Below, piece after piece: positions 51,118-53,595 of a DNA stretch of 53,595 bases. Position numbers and translations under genes: made by a program. Numbering within the stretch: the stretch's first letter is position 1; every line of letters starts with the position of its first letter. Source of the stretch: Rhizonema sp. PD37 (GTDB taxonomy: Bacteria; Cyanobacteriota; Cyanobacteriia; Cyanobacteriales; Nostocaceae); the NCBI GenBank assembly GCA_029379215.1, contig JAQYWO010000022.1:1-53595 (forward strand), written 5' to 3'. The notes under the pieces are model-generated. The model made no database searches. It was not told the origin of the DNA and saw only the letters and a program-made list of their open reading frames with translations.

Positions 51118-53394
51118 TTATCTCCTAACTCCTGTTTCTTGTTTCTTTTCTCCTTGTTCCTTCTTCGTTCCTTCGACACCTACAATCAACTGCTGGAAGC
51201 TCTGACTCTGTGCAATCTCATCAAAATCGATGTCAGTTGCAGCATCTTCAATGTATCGCGGATTGAGATTGATTGCGGCTTGAAGATTTTCTATGGCTAA
51301 TTCTAGCTGACTTTGCAGGGCGTAACAAGCTGCTTTGTTGTAATAAGCACTAGCATACTCAGTATTAATTTGCAATGCTTTGTCAAAGCTTTCAATTGCT
51401 TCATCATCGCGCCCAAGCCTCACAAGAGTGTAACCTCGGTTGTTCCAAGCTTTGTAGGAGTCAGGCTTTAATTCAATAACTTTGTCTAATGAAGCGATCG
51501 CTTCTTCATATTGTTCTAACTCTTGTAAAGCCAAACCCCGATTCAACCAAGCCACTGCATCATCCGGCTTGATTTGCGTTGCTTTATCAAAACTCCCAAA
51601 GGCTTCTTTAGAGAGGCGTAAGTTTCCTAGAGCCACACCCCGGTCGCACCAAGCTTGATGATAATCTGGTTTAAGTTGAATCGCTTTATCATAGGAAGCG
51701 ATCGCATCCTGATACCGTTTTAACCTCCCCAAAGCCATCCCCCTGTTCAACCATGCCACAGGTTTGTCAGTTTGGTTTTTCACTGCTTTATTATAAGCTG
51801 CGATCGCATCTTCATAGCGTTTTTGAGAGAATAGTACATCTCCCTGTTTGAGATATTCATCAGCCGTCAACTGCACCTGAAAATTTGTAATTGCCTTCTT
51901 TGTTAGCTGTTTCAACTCCTGCCTTTTTTCCTCAACTACTGGAGTCACGGGTTCTGAGTGAGATGGCGGTGTCATTTCCGACAGTTTGTGAAAAACGGAA
52001 TCCTTTCTTTGTTGAGCATCTGTTTGTAATTCTGTCAGTTGAGAGAGAAACTCCGATTCTAATTTTTCTAACCTTTCTTGAATTAGAGCCTTTTTTTGCT
52101 GAGCATGTAATTGTACTTCCGAGAATTGAGATGTAAAATTAGAACTCGATTTTTCCAAATTCTCAACAATCAACTCTTTTCGTCGTTCAGCTTCCACCTC
52201 TAATTCCAAAAGTTGAGAGGCGAACTCCGAACGCAATTTCTCTAAACTCTCAATAATTCCATCTTTATGTTGGTAAGTATCCGATTGCCATTCAGATAGT
52301 TGAGATTTAAACTGAGCCTCTAATTTTCCTAAGTTATCAATATTAATATCTTTGTGTTGTTGAGCATTCATATGCAATTCTACGAGATGAGAGGCAAATT
52401 CAGACTGTGATTTTTCTAAATTCAAGAGAATTAAATTCTTTTGTTGCTCGATATCCGATTGCCATTCAGAGATAAGTGCAAACTTTTCTGTGGCGATATC
52501 TTGTTGTTGTTGAGCATTCGCTTGAAATTCTGAGAGTTGAGAGGTAAATTCCGTCTGCGATTTTCCTAAATCCAAGAGAATGAGATCCTTTTGTTGCTCG
52601 ATATCCGACTGCCATTCAGAGATAAGTGCAAACTTTTCTAGGGCAATATTTTTGTGTTGATGAATATCTAAATGAATTCCTGATATTTGTTCTCTCAGTT
52701 CGGACTCTAAGTTTTCCCAACTCTCTAAAGCTAACAATCTATGTTGTTGAGCTTCCGCTTGGAACGTAGAAACTTGAGATGTAAATTCATATTCTAAGTT
52801 TTGTACGTCTTGTTTAGATATTTTTATGAGTAATTCTAATTCTGTTAAGAGTTTTTCTTTATACTGAGATAAATGTAATGTGATTTCCGATATATTTTCT
52901 TTTTCTCCTTGAATCTTTTTTTGAAGCAAGTCGGCTTCATTCTCTAATTCATAAGTTTTAGTTTTAGCTTTTTTAATCGCATCTTCAGCTTCCTGCTTAA
53001 CACTCATTAGCTGTTTTTGTAATTCTTCGATGTCTTGTAGCCGCTCCATTGCTCTGTCAACAATCTCACGTAGTGCAGCCCGTCGTAATAACCAAAATGA
53101 AGCAATGAGCGCCACTGGAAGTAAAGTCAGGATGACAAGCCAGACGTTGAGCAGAATACTTGTACGACTTAAAGAGCGATCAACTTCAGATTCAACTTGT
53201 TCTCGAATTTGCTGTTGCGATCGCAGTTGCGCCAGTTCTTCACGATCTTGATTGGATGTCGTACTAGGAGCAATCTGTGGAGAGGCAGATAGGGAAGTTT
53301 GGGCATTGGTTGTACCAACGGACAACAGGAAGGGTGAAAAGACAATAACGCTTCTTAAGGTTAAGGCAAACACGACTAGCTTTTTTCTTTTCAT
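51118..53394 (-). CDS. membrane protein with long coiled coil and C-terminal TPR array
   Basis: A 758-residue protein. A signal-like segment (about 5-30) and one transmembrane helix (VWLVILTLLPVALIASFWLL, about 84-103) come first. Residues 110-470 form a long coiled coil built of a repeat of 29 residues, for example LEKLRSEFASQLLELEVEAE. A near-identical unit with SEWQSDIEQQK occurs twice. Six TPRs of 34 residues follow (about 505-715), ending with the DFDEIAQSQSFQQLI tail common in cyanobacterial TPR proteins. It probably projects a scaffold from the membrane. The last 15 residues (KKEQGEKKQETGVRR) come from GGAG-rich repeat sequence. Confidence 0.8.
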   Translation of the reverse strand: MKRKKLVVFALTLRSVIVFSPFLLSVGTTNAQTSLSASPQIAPSTTSNQDREELAQLRSQQQIREQVESEVDRSLSRTSILLNVWLVILTLLPVALIASFWLLRRAALREIVDRAMERLQDIEELQKQLMSVKQEAEDAIKKAKTKTYELENEADLLQKKIQGEKENISEITLHLSQYKEKLLTELELLIKISKQDVQNLEYEFTSQVSTFQAEAQQHRLLALESWENLESELREQISGIHLDIHQHKNIALEKFALISEWQSDIEQQKDLILLDLGKSQTEFTSQLSEFQANAQQQQDIATEKFALISEWQSDIEQQKNLILLNLEKSQSEFASHLVELHMNAQQHKDINIDNLGKLEAQFKSQLSEWQSDTYQHKDGIIESLEKLRSEFASQLLELEVEAERRKELIVENLEKSSSNFTSQFSEVQLHAQQKKALIQERLEKLESEFLSQLTELQTDAQQRKDSVFHKLSEMTPPSHSEPVTPVVEEKRQELKQLTKKAITNFQVQLTADEYLKQGDVLFSQKRYEDAIAAYNKAVKNQTDKPVAWLNRGMALGRLKRYQDAIASYDKAIQLKPDYHQAWCDRGVALGNLRLSKEAFGSFDKATQIKPDDAVAWLNRGLALQELEQYEEAIASLDKVIELKPDSYKAWNNRGYTLVRLGRDDEAIESFDKALQINTEYASAYYNKAACYALQSQLELAIENLQAAINLNPRYIEDAATDIDFDEIAQSQSFQQLIVGVEGTKKEQGEKKQETGVRR

Positions 53395-53595
53395 AAAGTT
53401 ACCTCTATCCGTTGGTCAGTTTTACAAGTTGGGCATGTACTTACAATTTAACGTGTTTCAGGTAGAAGTCCCACACTCTACCCGTTTCGGATGAGTGTCG
53501 GCATGAATGACTTTCGCGCAGGACGATTGCATCTTGTTAGCAGTAAACCAAAAAGTTTTCCCACTCGGGCGATCGCGAGGCCTGCCATAAGGATC

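Noticed and set aside
53503..53595. open frame running off the right edge
   Set aside because: Only 31 codons are visible, without a motif or ribosome site; it may be chance or repeat-derived.

Overview
The window comes from a filamentous, probably heterocyst-forming cyanobacterium of the Nostocales type. This rests on the many GCGATCGC (HIP1) octamers, a PAM68-family photosystem II assembly factor beside rpsO, a fused modBC molybdate transporter, a protein carrying the C-terminal domain found with Mo-nitrogenase, phytochrome-like multidomain kinases, and large repeat-rich gaps between genes. It looks chromosomal: core genes (rpsO, aroF, obgE) sit at the right end and more variable accessory DNA lies on the left and in the middle. 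There are no rRNA or CRISPR arrays, and I saw no tRNA.

Layout. 1-2.4 kb: a COG0523/CobW GTPase with a Fur/Zur-type palindrome in front, then a WD40 protein. 2.7-5.5 kb: a ParA-like ATPase overlapping a RiboL-PSP-type HEPN gene that is cut by a 980-bp IS630 element. 5.9-13.9 kb: a large secreted alpha/beta hydrolase, a cupin, a DOPA-dioxygenase-like protein, a 6PGDH-like oxidoreductase, a small secreted protein and an APC amino acid permease. 14.4-17.8 kb: a tight efflux operon (ABC ATPase, ABC-2 permease, MarR regulator, MFS exporter) behind a perfect TTAGAT-T-ATCTAA palindrome. 17.9-18.6 kb: an internally deleted Uma2 gene, a duplicated scrap of the MFS gene and a TPR-like protein. 18.7-26.9 kb: modBC, a PNPOx-like protein, an anchored amidase, a phytase-like esterase, and an AtzH-like protein with a GMC oxidoreductase. 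27.4-29.4 kb: a di-haem cytochrome c peroxidase. 29.5-32.6 kb: a decayed, repeat-rich stretch with AraC and methyltransferase remnants, a 32-residue lysine-rich protein and a small RHH-like protein.

32.6-44.1 kb is a signalling block, all on the minus strand: a membrane MCP with a GAF domain, then a multidomain OmpR-type regulator (REC-wHTH-Hpt-Hpt-REC-REC), a 1271-residue phytochrome-like histidine kinase and a single-domain receiver. The kinase has the bacteriophytochrome N-terminal cysteine but lacks a PHY domain, and the near-invariant Asp of the PASDIP motif is Ala. Upstream lies an unlisted 51-residue Cys/His-rich ORF followed by a perfect 22-bp hairpin that looks like its terminator. 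45.4-53.4 kb: rpsO-pam68, aroF, a protein made of five 19-residue repeats, obgE, a TerB/Mo-nitrogenase-C fusion and a coiled-coil TPR membrane protein.

Short non-coding palindromic elements (MITE-like) from several families fill the gaps, often flanked by TA as expected for IS630/Tc1-type transposition. The most system-like candidates are the ParA-HEPN pair and the phytochrome/phosphorelay cluster. All function calls are from reading motifs by eye; no search was run.
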